Shown here piece after piece: positions 1 to 11,960 of a stretch of 64,000 nucleotides of DNA. The position numbers and the translations under genes are program-made. A model generated the notes under the pieces. The model ran no database searches, was not told the origin of the DNA, and saw nothing but the letters and a program-made list of their open reading frames with translations. Source of the DNA: Alentia gelatinosa (lineage: Eukaryota > Annelida > Polychaeta > Phyllodocida > Polynoidae); assembly GCA_950022655.1 (NCBI GenBank), contig OX465584.1, positions 52,806,723 to 52,870,722 on the forward strand, read 5' to 3'. Numbering within the stretch: position 1 is the stretch's first letter; each line of letters opens with the position of its first letter.

Positions 1-250
1 CAGTATGATTATAAAGACCTCACAGTGCAATTATAGAGATTGTTCACAAAATGATTATAAAGACCCTCTCAAGGTATGATCATAAAGACATTCTCACAGT
101 ATTATCCTTAATACCTTCTCATAGTGTGATTATTAAGACCACAGTATTACCATCAAGACCTTCTCACAGTATCATTATAAAGCCCTTCGTACAGTATGAT
201 TATAAAGACCTTCTCATAGTATGATCATAAAGACCTTCTTACAGTATTAT
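1..250. repeat. Degenerate tandem repeat, about 30 bp unit
   Basis: Repeated variants of AGTATGATTATAAAGACC followed by TTCTCAC run from the left edge to about 250. Units differ in length and in several bases, so this is an old array. It probably lies in the last intron of whatever gene enters from the left. Confidence 0.75.
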
Positions 251-463
251 CACAAAGAGCTCATGTTATTGCGTAAAATCAACCACAAGCCAATGTGGGA
301 ACTTTTGATCCATTCAACATATCAGAAAAGGGTTTTCTATCCTTGTGGTCAAATGTACTATTATCTTAATCTCACTTTAGTATGTACCGTATATCATGCA
401 GTATCATAATCTGCCTATACCCCGGTCACATATTGAATATTCGTTCATGTTCTTCTTTTCTAG

Positions 464-540
464 CCATACAAGGACGGCCAGAAGCGGAGGTGAAGTACGG
501 CACAGACACCGAACAGCCGCGTAACGTGGTGAAGACCTAG
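464..540 (+). CDS. Possible 3'-terminal exon of a gene entering from the left (partial)
   Basis: A pyrimidine-rich tract ending in TTTTCTAG is followed by a GC-rich stretch that stands out from AT-rich surroundings. In one frame it reads 24 codons ending in PRNVVKT and then a TAG stop at 538-540; base composition drops again soon after. No other exon of the gene is in the window, so the family cannot be named. A competing frame stops after about nine codons. The call rests on the acceptor and on composition only. Confidence 0.35.
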
Positions 541-1252
541 ACGTTCTGCAGGTTACTCAGGCGGACAGTCGTCCCCCAGCATTTAGTTGCATTTAATGTC
601 TTTGTGAGGAGTGAATCGTGATTTTTCTGGCCTCACATTGTCAGGAGGGTTATGCTGTTAAAATACAGCAAGCTTTCAGTATATGTTCACAGTGAGTGTA
701 GCTCTCTGCATGGATACACGACCTCGAAGGTCAACAGTGAGAGAGTGCATAGCGAATATTGTTAAAGATACAAAGGGTTTAGTTTTCATATTTTATTGAA
801 TATTTTGTCATATGTTATGGATGAGGCTGTTGTAGGTCTACCTCCAGCTCGATGCAAAAAAAAAGTTTTCAGACAATGCGTTTACTTTGTCACCGCCTGA
901 ATTTTTGTTCGGGCAAGGATATTTTAGGCAAATAACAACAAATATCGCATCTTTTGATAGACCTTTCGTAGTTACAGAAAGTGCAATTCAAATTGCCATA
1001 TTTAGAGTACACTGCGGTCCATGAATAGGAAAGGAAAGATGAGATAAAAAAGAAATTTCCAGTGTTATAAAACCCCATCCCCTTCACTTGTTATTGTACA
1101 GAAAGTAATAGGTTCTCTTTAGCCTCTGCATGAAGGTCATGTCTAACATTTGCGGCTATTCGCAGTCGGGATCAACCATCGTCTTTCATACAAGTAATAT
1201 TTGTACATATATGATTGACGGCAAGGTGGAATAATGTGATGAAATTAACCCA

Positions 1253-1293
1253 CATATATATATATATATATATATAATATAATATATATATAT
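1253..1293. repeat. (TA)n microsatellite
   Basis: About 40 bases of almost pure TA dinucleotide with two one-base interruptions. Confidence 0.9.
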
Positions 1294-2696
1294 TCTATGT
1301 GTACAATGTACTTACGTACGTGTATGAGACCAGTTTACTTCCTAAAACCATGTTCATTCAAACTAATGAGTGCAAGCTTTCTTCTTCCAACCATACCACC
1401 ATATATTTTGGCATCTTTTGCAGCTAGATATTTTGTTCATATTAAGAGAAAACATAGTTAGTGAGCGCGTAGTAATTGCTGTTCAGGGTCTTTCGTCCCA
1501 TAAAATGCATCCCAATGGCAGAGGCCGAGGGATATTTTATGGGCAATAGGTCGAGAACGGAATCGCTGCAGGATCACTCACTATATATTCTTATTTTATA
1601 CACCTAACTTGTGAAGTATACACTATGGGCACAGTGTGCCAGAACATTCACTACGTCTCAGTGAGCCTGAATATTATTCATACTACACCCTTAGCAGTGG
1701 GTAGTATTTTATAGACGTTTGGCAATAGGGGTATCTTGATGATTGCCTGTTGGGATCAGAAAAAAAGACATTGAAATATTTTGTATTGCAATACAGGGTA
1801 TGTGCGGTACAGTGGGGAATCAAGGTAAATCTCAAATTTGTACATGGGTCAGTGACGAGGTTCAGTGGGGGATCATGGGCTGTGGTTGAATTGGGTAATT
1901 TAGCAGTTGGTATATCAACATTGCACGAATTCTTTTTTCATTCTGAATATGAAAACATTAATTTTGATAGAAACATCGAAAACTGGCATCCCTGACTGAT
2001 TGGACAATTTGTTCATGGTAGGCACCATAACAATTTTGACCTCTTGGTGGTTATTACAAGCTTGTTAGTGAAACCATTTACATTGATCATTAGGTCATCT
2101 TGCATTACATCAGCAATGATTGCCGGGTTCTTTCCACTAATGACCATGACCATGTTGCCTGCATACAATATCATTTTTGCATGTTCTATGCTGTTAACGA
2201 TGTCATCCAGGTATTAGAAGGAAACTCACGAGATGAAAATAACTTGGTGCGTACTCCACCAAGTTTGAGCACAGAGTAATTCACGAAGAGAAACTGAGTG
2301 AATTATGTAGCAGTCAAATGAAGTGGAGTGCAGACAAAATTATTTTCGTCGAGTGGGTTTCTGATTTTATCTCATATCGTATACATGTTCAGGAACATCA
2401 TAAATCGAAGTAACTCACCCAATACAGGTGTTGCCGTTCAGCACCGCCTAACGGCCCACTGCCTAGTTACGCGGCCGCTCGGACAAGCACTGCCAGGTCC
2501 GGCCATAAGTGTATAGGGAACACAGCAATCACACCTAAAGTGTGAACAGTGGCTATGATCACAGGAGTGTTGTTTTTTGACAGATTAAATTGTTGGAGCA
2601 AACTAGGGTATTGTATCATCGAGTCTGAGCTGTCTAAACTTTATAGTTGATAATCATCTTGGTTTTAACTTGGAAAAAGATAAGCATATTATAGCG

Positions 2697-2935
2697 AAAC
2701 CTGCCAATGTATTAGTGTGTATGCAGTTTTGGTGTCCCTGTGTTATCTAAGGTATATCTAAAGTATCATTGAGGTGATATGCATGTATGATACATCAAAT
2801 TATAGCTGGAATACCATAGAATACGATGAAATCATTGTTATTTCTCTGAAAATGTGATACATGGGTCTTATGAACGTATTACGCTCATATACTGATAGAT
2901 CCAATGCTAAAGAATATATTGCCAGGGATATGTTT
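2697..2935. repeat. Dispersed repeat R1, copy 1
   Basis: This segment aligns at moderate identity with 45895-46112. Shared blocks include GAGGTGATATGCATGT, ATACCATAGAAT and GCTAAAGAATAT. No terminal repeat or coding capacity was seen, so its class is unknown. Confidence 0.7.
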
Positions 2936-4270
2936 GGCTTCAGACATGGCGTAGCTAAGCAGATAACGTGCGACACCAGCCAGTAGAAAAAGGCCTATTA
3001 GCCATTGAATATTAGATATAATACCTTCACGGCTGTGGAGTATGGGTTCCTAATGTTAAGCCTATGGAAAAAGAGATAATAGGATAAACAGCACCGTCCC
3101 AAGCACTGAACCTAATCAGGAAGCAATCAAACAAATGGTATATTACTTAACTATAACCGCTCTTATTGGTTTCAGATGCTATTACTAACCTGAATTTTAA
3201 TATAGAATATTATCAGAATAAGAAACAAAAGAGAATGTCATTTTACCCAATGCGGGTTGGGTATTTTGTTTCACTACTCAAAAGAGCGTTAGGTGTGAGT
3301 GTCCTATAAAGAAAGGTAGCAGGATGGGCTGTGGAATACGTCCCATGTATAGGGAGGATTCGGCTGCTAACTACCATGGCCGCATTCTGTCGGTGCAGTG
3401 TGATATGTGTGACACCCTGTGGTGAAGGATATAGAATGTAACGTATGCAGTCAATATAGATATACAGGGATGCAAGTTTGTCGATGATTGACCTAATTCC
3501 GATATTTCCTACACGCCGGCAGTATCCTCAATATTAGAGTGGTATTTCCTGTTTAGTCCCAATCTCTCAAATACTAAAAGCTACAGTGTAATCAAGAGCA
3601 ATTTGAAGATCTCGAATATAATTTTAGATAATCATAATGCTTCCATTTTTACCGGTTGTAGATTTTCGATGTTTTACTGAGTCCCGACTTTCATACCTGT
3701 ATATATGATAGATTCAATCAAGGGAAACCTTCGGCATGTATGATTAATGTTTCTGGTGTGACCTTTTTTTGTTTTGCTTTTGGAACCAATATCCAGACTT
3801 AATATTTTTGTTCTGAACAATTCTTCATGATAGGCCTCATGTCCTCATTTGCTTTTGGATTTTTGTTATGTATACCAATGTATATGTATACTTTACTTTT
3901 GATGACGTGGTTGTGCTGAATGGGACACAGCATACGATCTTCCCCAAGTACAGTGAAGATACTAGTTTTTCGGGTCTCAGGCTAATTTTCAAGTTCTCCT
4001 GGCAGATATGTCACAGCATGTAAAATCTAGAATATACTACGTATTTTTTGTATCCATTTGGGGTAAAAGTCCCCAACAAGGTACCCCTGCTCCATGTTTG
4101 AGTGCTAGTGTGTCATTGGCTAAAGGGGGTGTTCCATTGGGCTGACAGCACAATCACAAAAGAGTATCACACAGGGACCGCACAATGGCTACACAGGTTC
4201 TTGTAACAATCGGTGTAGTGGAGGAGGCAACAAATCATGGCGGTGGCCAAACAGCCGCGTCACAGGCACT

Positions 4271-5692
4271 GGCCCATAAAACATAATAGATTAACTTTTG
4301 TCAGATGCCTACAGATGGCCCATAAAACATAATAGATTAACTTTTGTCAGATGCCTACAGATGGCCCATAAAACATAATAGATTAACTTTTGTCAGATGC
4401 CTACAGATGGCCCATAAAACATAATAGATTAACTTTTGTCAGATGCCTACAGATGGCCCATAAAACATAATAGATTAACTTTTGTAAGATGCCTACAGAT
4501 GGCCCATAAAACATAATAGATTAACTTTTGTCAGATGCCTACAGATGGCCCATGAAACATAATAGATTAACTTTTGTCAGATGCCTACAGATGGCCCATG
4601 AAACATAATAGATTAACTTTTGTCAGATGACTACAGATGGCCCATGAAACATAATAGATTAACTTTTGTTAGATGCGTACAGATGGCCCATAAAACATAA
4701 TAGATTAACTTTTGTAAGATGCCTACAGATGGCCCATAAAACATAATAGATTAACTTTTGTCAGATGCCTACAGATGGCCCATGAAACATAATAGATTAA
4801 CTTGTGTCAGATGCCTACAGATGGCCCATAAAACATAATAGATTAACTTTTGTCAGATGCCTACAGATGGCCCATAAAACATAATAGATTAACTTTTGTC
4901 AGATGCCTACAGATGGCCCATGAAACATAATAGATTAACTTTTGTCAGATGCCTACAGATGGCCCATGAAACATAATAGATTAACTTTTGTCAGATGCCT
5001 ACAGATGGTCCATAAAACATAATAGATTAACTTTTGTAAGATGCCTACAGATGGCCCATAAAACATAATAGATTAACTTTTGTCAGATGCCTACAGATGG
5101 CCCATAAAACATAATAGATTAACTTTTGTCAGATGCCTACAGATGGCCCATAAAACATAATAGATTAACTTTTGTCAGATGCCTACAGATGGCCCATGAA
5201 ACATAATAGATTAACTTTTGTGAGATGCGTACAGATGGCCCATGAAACATAATAGATTAACTTTTGTCAGATGCCTACAGATGGCCCATAAAACATAATA
5301 GATTAACTTTTGTCAGATGCCTACAGATGGCCCATGAAACATAATAGATTAACTTTTGTCAGATGCCTACAGATAGCCCATAAAACATAATAGATTAACT
5401 TTTGTCAGATGCCTACAGATGGCCCATAAAACATAATAGATTAACTTTTGTCAGATGCCTACAGATGGCCCATAAAACATAATAGATTAACTTTTGTTAG
5501 ATGCGTACAGATGGCCCATAAAACATAATAGATTAACTTTTGTCAGATGCCTACAGATGGCCCATAAAACATAATAGATTAACTTTTGTTAGATGCGTAC
5601 AGATGGCCCATAAAACATAATAGATTAACTTTTGTCAGATGCCTACAGATGGCCCATAAAACATAATAGATTAACTATTGTCAGATGCCTAC
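4271..5692. repeat. 46-bp satellite array, about 31 copies
   Basis: The unit begins GGCCCATAAAACATAATAG and ends GATGCCTACAGAT; it repeats with an exact 46-base period and only a few recurrent substitutions (CATAAAA or CATGAAA; GTCAG, GTAAG or GTTAG). Variants recur in blocks, which suggests spread by unequal exchange. The array is bracketed by inverted copies of GGGGGTGTTCCATTGGGCTG (near 4125-4145 and 5801-5822), so it may lie inside an older inverted-repeat element. Confidence 0.95.
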
Positions 5693-6081
5693 AAATGTAG
5701 CCCACATAGCAACCATGCAGTGTCACCCTTAGAATTCCCCTGTAGGTTTTTACATTATATGCATGTTTGACAGCCTTCCGATGGCATCAGATTCATGGCA
5801 GCCCAATGGAACACCCCCTTTGACAGTGGGTTTTTTTCTTGATGGAGGCTAACCTGTATATTTTACAACCTTGATTTACTGAACTGTGATTCCATGCAGA
5901 ATTACTGTATCTACTTACACATTCCTTAAAAGGAGGCTGGAGTGTAAATAAGTTTCCAAAAGGTTCTGAGAATAATGTGTTGCCTTTCAAAAGTGAATGC
6001 TCCTCCAGACCGAAGATATGGCATGAAAAGATTGCCATGTGCACAGCCGCCAAACGGTGCCCATACGACTGCCAAACGGCA

Positions 6082-6470
6082 CCAGTGTAGTGCTAAAATC
6101 GGTTACCCTGCCAAAAATGGTAATTATCGCCCACTAGTATCTTGTGCGCGTGCGCGAACATGCCCAGTGTTGAAGTCCACGATTGGAGAGTGAGAAATTC
6201 ATCGGCGCTCAAGCACTAGTTTGTACTTGCGCACTTCGCAAATCACAAGTTGAATCACAAGAGGATGAAGTACAACTATGGTTACTTTGAGTGGGAAAGA
6301 ATTTTAAGTGCGAAAATTGTACGTAATCATGACGTAATATCGTCATTTAACGACATGACCCCCAATAGTCCGTGAAATCTGCCTGGAAGAGGGTGTACAT
6401 AGGCATGCGCGTATAGAGTGGGCGATAATTACCATTTTTGGCAGGGTAACCGTTTTTGGCACTACACTGG
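6082..6470. mobile_element. MITE with about 55-bp terminal inverted repeats
   Basis: The left end (starts CCAGTGTAGTGC) and right end (stops GCACTACACTGG) are inverted copies through the block CCAAAAATGGTAATTATCGC with only a few mismatches. Length is 389 bp with no coding capacity, so it is a non-autonomous DNA transposon. CAGTG ends would suit hAT, but no matching 8-bp target duplication was found, so the superfamily is left open. Confidence 0.8.
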
Positions 6471-6474
6471 TAAT

Positions 6475-6957
6475 GCCCCAGTCACACTGACGTAAAAAAC
6501 CGCGTTTCTTCTACACATTTGAAAGGATGGGAGTTCCGCGTATTTGGTAAGCAAATTTAACGCATTTATATTTCAGTACGCAATCCAGTAACACTGGCGA
6601 AAATTCTGGCGTTTTTATTACGTATTTGGGATGGTGAGGACCACATATCGGCTACAGATTTGGAACGTACCTGTTTGCTTTGCTTCACGTTCTATTACGT
6701 TTCTCAACACTTATTTACGCTTCTGTATGCATTGTGGTGGTTTTTTTCGCGTTAATATACGCATTAGAAATGCGTAGAGATAAGTTTTAAAATTCTAAAA
6801 GTAAATCTGACGCAGCGTTTTTCCTATGTTTTGTCCACGTTCTTTTGAGCATTCCGACTTTCCTTTACGTATCTCCACGTTTTGCGGCGTATTTGTAAAA
6901 GAACGTAGACGTGCCTTACACGGAAAACGCCGATTTTTACGCCAGTGTGACTGGGGC
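6475..6957. mobile_element. MITE with GCCCCAGTCACAC terminal inverted repeats
   Basis: The ends are inverted copies: GCCCCAGTCACACTG at the left and CAGTGTGACTGGGGC at the right, extending into a run resembling ACGTAAAAA. The interior is non-coding and rich in ACG/CGT words. It lies four bases after the preceding MITE. TAAT flanks it on both sides and could be part of the target site. Confidence 0.75.
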
Positions 6958-8088
6958 ATAATTTATACCTCAAGTGCAGGGACCAGTGTGGTGGAGCAGG
7001 TCACATACACACCGACGTGGGCACGCACACGTCGATGAACCGCCGATGAACTGCCAAAACCTAATGAATTAGCTTTTGTCAGTTACCACCGGTGGTAACT
7101 GGGCCAGTGGGTTTGTACACTATAAGCATGTTTGGCACACTCCTGTTTTTATGCCATACCGCAGGCCCCTTTAATTATTGTGTATGTGGGAGGTAGAGTG
7201 GGGATACTGACTTCCTTGTAAGTGTTTTTCTTGATTGTCTACCAATGAAAAGCGGTCATTTGTATCACATGGGGCCTGGTATGCCCGGGAGCGGCAGAGT
7301 CCGCCTCAGTCCAAAACTGACTGACTCTCATCTTCTACATAAGGATATCGGTGATTTACATGAATACTTGCATCATTGTGATATTGAAAACTGGCTTTTA
7401 TAATGGTCACAATAGAACATGAGTCACATATCTAGCCACGAGAGACAGGTTTGTTGTGGTAGGATCGCTCAACTTGTATATTGATGTCTGGGAACTTTTC
7501 TGGCATAAATCGGTACCCCGATTTGTGTCAATCGGTCCCCGATTTTATCCAAAATAAAAATTTCGGCATTTTTTGGGTTTTTTTTGTATATTAGTGATGG
7601 AAAAAGTAGTACCACACGACCAGACTAATTCCAATTTGATTAAAGTGATTTATTTATGATAAAAGGAACATGTACAGGCAACTTAATGAGATGGATAGAT
7701 TGGTTGGTCTTTATCAGGAGTAACATGTCAGCGTTTATCATCTTTTTGTCAACAATTCTTCGAGGTTATTTGTGCAATAGTTTATGGCACGTTGGTGCTA
7801 GTCAGTCCAACCAGACATAAAAACATCTTTTAAGTGGGATTACTTCGATCTTCACTTTGTAAAATGGCAGATTTATTTTGATATAATCTTTTCACTGATA
7901 TTACAGGGTTGATTATAATCCTACTCGATTGAGGTCAATGTCTGGATATTTCCTGATATATTTTATTTTACAGTTTAACTATCTTGTAAATGCGTCAGGT
8001 GTTGAAGACTCCACAAGCATTATGTGTGAAATAAAAAAATCTATAAGATACTCAACCCTTTATATTTTTGTCAGGGTTATACTCTCCT
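6958..8088. other. No gene seen
   Basis: Roughly 1.1 kb without a plausible coding frame or recognised repeat, apart from a short palindrome (ACCACCGGTGGT) near 7085. Confidence 0.5.
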
Positions 8089-8097
8089 AGTTTTAGG

Positions 8098-8606
8098 CAG
8101 AGGAGGTGTGAAGCACAGTGCCCCCTATACCGACCTGAAACATATATACAATCGCGACGGCCCCAGGTAGCCACTTTCAATCTGACATCGATAGTAAAAG
8201 CACCGCGTGCGGTGGTGGTAGGCAGCGGTAGGAGAGGTGGGTAGGACACAGGGACTGAGGCCAGTCTAGCCCTAGTCGAGAAACCCTGACTGCCTTGCGG
8301 ATAGCCTTCACAGTCAGAGCCTGTAGGACTAGTCTAGCCCAAGCCTAGTAATACTTGTGAGAAATAAGGCGTTATTCCACAACAAAAAAACAGGCATAAA
8401 ACATGGAGCTCTATTGAGCTCTATTGTGGTTTGGAATAGATTAGATATCACTCTATCAATATCTGAAAAGATTTTTGATAGAGCTCTAACAGTTTGTATG
8501 TAGTAGCTGTTACTAGTTAGCCTATTTTAGTATAGGAATCCGCATTCAGCTGTCATTTGAGACCATGCCAAAACGATAGGGGGCGCTACGCTTCACACCT
8601 CCTCTG
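8098..8606. mobile_element. Non-autonomous hAT-like MITE
   Basis: The element starts CAGAGGAGGTGTGAAGC and ends with the inverted copy GCTTCACACCTCCTCTG. It is flanked on both sides by AGTTTTAGG (8089-8097 and 8607-8615). An 8-bp duplication with CAGRG ends is the hAT signature; the ninth matching base may be chance. The 509-bp interior has no transposase frame. Confidence 0.85.
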
Positions 8607-8668
8607 AGTTTTAGGGTATGTTGTAATACCCGTGCCCCATATATGATTGTAAAATCATTTTCCTCATA

Positions 8669-8747
8669 TCAAAGTACAGTACCCTGGCAGCAGATGCCAG
8701 GTAATGCTGGAGAGGCTAATCTGAAGACCGGAGTCTCAGACTTGCCT
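8669..8747. repeat. Dispersed repeat R2, copy 1
   Basis: About 80 bases (AAAGTACAGTACCCTGGCAG onward, through GGAGAGGCTAATCTGAAGAC) recur in the same orientation at 9490-9570 with few differences. The two copies bracket a 127-base hairpin and foldback element A. Confidence 0.8.
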
Positions 8748-8771
8748 ATCAAGTTAATATTAGGAAACGTC

Positions 8772-8898
8772 CTTACTGTGGATGAAATGCTTCCTGTTCA
8801 AGGTCAATCATCGATTTCATACTGCCTGATGCCCTAGGTGGAAGGCAGTATGAAATTGATGACTGACCTGGAATGTGAACCATTTCATCCACAGTAAG
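8772..8898. repeat. Long hairpin, loop type GATGCC-TAGG
   Basis: The arms run from CTTACTGTGGATGAAATG to its complement CATTTCATCCACAGTAAG and pair over about 55 bases with few mismatches. The loop is GATGCCCTAGGTGGA (8828-8842). The same loop type with unrelated arms occurs at 34397-34526. Confidence 0.85.
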
Positions 8899-8986
8899 TA
8901 AGTTTGCTTATTATTATTTTCGGCAGGTATGAGCTAACCTAGTCACACAGAACTGCACAATTTTAATAAACAAACGGGTTGTTTAT

Positions 8987-9455
8987 TTCATCCTACCCCT
9001 AATAGCCCTTAGGGTTAACATTGTGAATCCGTATTCAACTATGAACTGGATACGGAGTTTCGTAACCCACTAGTGTATTACAGTATTTTAATCATGTAAG
9101 TAAAATATGGACCAATCATAGAGCAGCACCCCAGCATCTGCGAAAGTAGTTCCAGCAGTTTCGTGGGGTCCTCGATGACAAGCGAGATGGCAGAGGCTAC
9201 TACATTGCAGCCTTACCCTGGAATGCTTAATACGGTTTTAAATGAAATACTCATTTAATAGTAATTTAATCATTTTTACATTCAGTGGGGGGTAGGATAA
9301 AATCAAAACCTTATTCGTTTTGATATTGGCTCCCGTATTCGACGACTGGAGTTTTGGCTCCGGATTTCACTCGGCTCCGCCTCGTGAAATCACTATGCCA
9401 AACTCCAGTCGTCGAATACGGGAGCAAATATCAAAACTCATCCAGTTTTACAATA
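8987..9455 (+). mobile_element. Foldback element family FB, copy A
   Basis: It starts TTCATCCTACCCCTAATA, has an internal GGGGTAGGATAAAATC, and ends in a 41-base-arm hairpin (9317-9437) around the loop core CTCGGCTCCGCCTCG, then CATCCAGTTTTACAATA. The two arms differ from each other by one mismatch and one indel. A foreign 178-base segment (9096-9273) between copies of TTTAATCAT interrupts it; without that segment it aligns with copy B. There is no coding capacity. Confidence 0.8.
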
Positions 9456-9489
9456 GTAACTTCCCGGAGTGATCCCGGTTAGATCACTC

Positions 9490-9570
9490 TCAAAGTACAG
9501 TACCCTGGCAGTGGGTGCCAGGTAATGCTGGAGAGGCTAATCTGAAGACCAGAGTCTCAGACTTACCTAC
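9490..9570. repeat. Dispersed repeat R2, copy 2
   Basis: Direct repeat of 8669-8747. The following 270 bases contain only short overlapping frames and no recognised gene. Confidence 0.8.
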
Positions 9571-9573
9571 CAC

Positions 9574-10400
9574 CAAGAGGGTTTGGAAAACAGTATCAAC
9601 CATGAGGGTTCAAGGGTCTACTCTTCATGGAGAGACTCACGAGGACAGCCTGTCGACCCACTGCAAACCCGGCCTACATATATGCCGAGTTATGCAATCC
9701 CAGGTTCCGCCGCGCCACTCTCGTGTGCGGCGTTACCTGGAACCACTACACAGCGGGAATTGACTCAGCGCCACCTTCCGAAGAGTGAACAAAACACCGC
9801 TAGATCACCCTGCCCCCTACAATTATATATCTCAAATCAATGAAAAATGTCATTTTAATGACTTATTAAGTCACAGTCACAGTGGGCACGAACATTATTA
9901 TTACTGCACCCCTGGCAGTTGGCAGTATTGATAAGACATTCGCACACAGGTATATGATATTAAAAATATAAAAGACAAAATTCACCAGGATATTTACAAG
10001 AACGCATCAAATTATAAGTAGAGCTACTTTCCCTGCAAATTTCATCGCTAGTAAAATCCAACCCAATGATTTTCATTAAAGGCATATTGGACAATTCAGC
10101 TTGGACATTGAAACCCATGTCAGTCTCCTAAAAACAGAATATGATCTCCAAGTTTAAATAGAACATATATATATCTTAAAAAGGACCACCGTGCTATTTC
10201 TTTCTTTTTTTAATTTGGAGATCAATATCATGATCATTTTATAATAGAATATATATAGAAATTCTAAAGATTAGTTTTTCACACAGTGAATATCTACAGA
10301 ATACATGGAAATTAGTGGCCGACCACTGTCCCCCCAGATCTTTCGCGGCGCTAGCGCTTGCTTAGTCTCTGCCCCAACCCACTGGCGTCAGAGTGGACCA
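9574..10400. other. No gene seen
   Basis: Short overlapping open frames near 9580-9840 lack any recognisable domain; the rest is AT-rich and featureless. Confidence 0.5.
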
Positions 10401-10463
10401 GGAAGTGGGACTACATTCCAATTCTGTTTGTAAACAGACTGCTGAGAGCATGGCCACTTTGTA

Positions 10464-11960
10464 TGAAGGTTCCCCACAACAACTGATGATATTTTATTGC
10501 AAAGAAATATTGGTAACAACACCACTGCTGTTTATATTGACTTCCAAAAGGCCTTTGACACTGTAAACCAGGATATTTTATTGAGGAAACTTGAAAGATA
10601 TGGTGTTCATGACCGGAACCTGCAGTGGTTTTGTGAATATTTGTCAAATCGTAAACAAGTTGTCAAAGCAAATAATATAAACTCTGAGGTAGGAATGGTT
10701 AGTTGTGGTGTCACCCAAGGATTGATATTGGGGCCTCTTCTGTTTCTTATATATGTGAACGATCTCGTCTGTGTTATTATGAATTCGAAGATATGTCTCT
10801 TTGTGGATGATACTGTAGTTTATGGTTCTGGAAAGAATGCAAATTCTTTTATTAGTAAATTGCAAACAGACTTGGATAATCTGTTTCTATGGTGTGAGCA
10901 GAACCGGCTAACAATTAATGCCTCCAAAACAAAAGTGATGCACTTTAATCAGAAGAATCGTAGGTTTGAACCCCGTTTGGATTTAAAAATAGGATATAAT
11001 GTTCTTCAAAATGTATCGAGCTATAATTACTTAGGTATTATTCTCAACTCAAATTTAGATTATACTACTCATCTAAATAGGGTTTTTAAAACTGTATCTC
11101 ACAGGCTGTACCAATTGACTAAATTGAGGCCTTACTTGACCAAAAAGGCAGCTCTGAGAATATATAAAAGCTGCATTCTTCCGTACCTCGACTATGGGGA
11201 CATACTGTATATGAATTCACAGAGGAGCTATATCAACAAACTGCAACTGTTTCAGAACAAATGTATAAGAACATGTTTAAAACTTGGTAAACTTACACCA
11301 ACTGCTTACTTGCATGCAAAAGCTGGTATGACTCAACTTAAACATCGTAGAGATCATCATTTAAGATGCTTTATGTTTAAAAGGGCACAGCGGATTGAGT
11401 ATCTTGACAATGCCCCAGGTCGTACTAGAAACTTTGATGCCCTATAATGTTTTTGCCACAGCCAAATAATAACTCTTTCTTAAATTCCATCCTTTATCAT
11501 GGGGGGCGAAGTTGGAACTTACTGTCGCCCATTACTAGAAATATTCCTACTTATTAGTTTAAGGGTATATCAAAAAACTGTATGAATGAAAATATCCCTC
11601 TGCTCATAGAAGGGTGACTATTACTTTTGAGATGTGATCATCTTGCTATTAAATCTATGTGATGAGGATCTCTCTCAGGTACCTTCCTGTAGTTTGTGTC
11701 TGAATTCTCTTATCCATTGTATACCTAGTCAATTTGACATGTAACTGTAACACAAATTCAAAGTTAACTGATTCAGTTTTGTTATGGCATCTTGTCGCAT
11801 ATCTCTTTGTTTGTTGGGAGGCCCAGCGATGAAAAACAGCCTACTATAAGGCTGACGCAATCGGCCACTTTATTTGATGCAACTGGATTACTGATACTCT
11901 GTACTACCTATGTTTTAGCATCAATAAAGAAAATTTTGAAAAAAAAACAAAAAACCTTGC
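10464..11960 (+). pseudogene. 5'-truncated non-LTR retrotransposon (LINE), reverse transcriptase remnant
   Basis: An open frame at 10497-11447 gives 316 residues with reverse transcriptase blocks: DFQKAFDTVNQDILL, the GVTQGLILGPLLFLIYVNDL turn, and FVDD where the catalytic YADD is expected. The thumb follows, with YNYLGIILNSNLDYTTH and ILPYLDYGD. The frame continues a little upstream (about 10467) before a stop; the N-terminal endonuclease half is missing. A 3' UTR ends with AATAAAG and an A-rich tail at 11925-11958. The domain order fits the Jockey/CR1 group. Y to F and A to V in the catalytic box suggest it is dead, although the frame is intact over 950 bases. Confidence 0.9.

Larger units (their letters stand above)
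541..4127. other. No gene seen; AT-rich intergenic DNA with old repeats
   Basis: Open frames here are short and show no codon bias or known motif. The stretch holds an AT microsatellite near 1253-1293, a dispersed repeat at 2697-2935, and at about 3030-3090 a decayed end resembling the foldback family (AATGTTAAGCCTATGG followed by AGGATAAA). Confidence 0.6.

Noticed and set aside
4271..5692. CRISPR-like array
   Set aside because: Units are contiguous with no unique spacers, and the window is animal DNA; it is an ordinary satellite.
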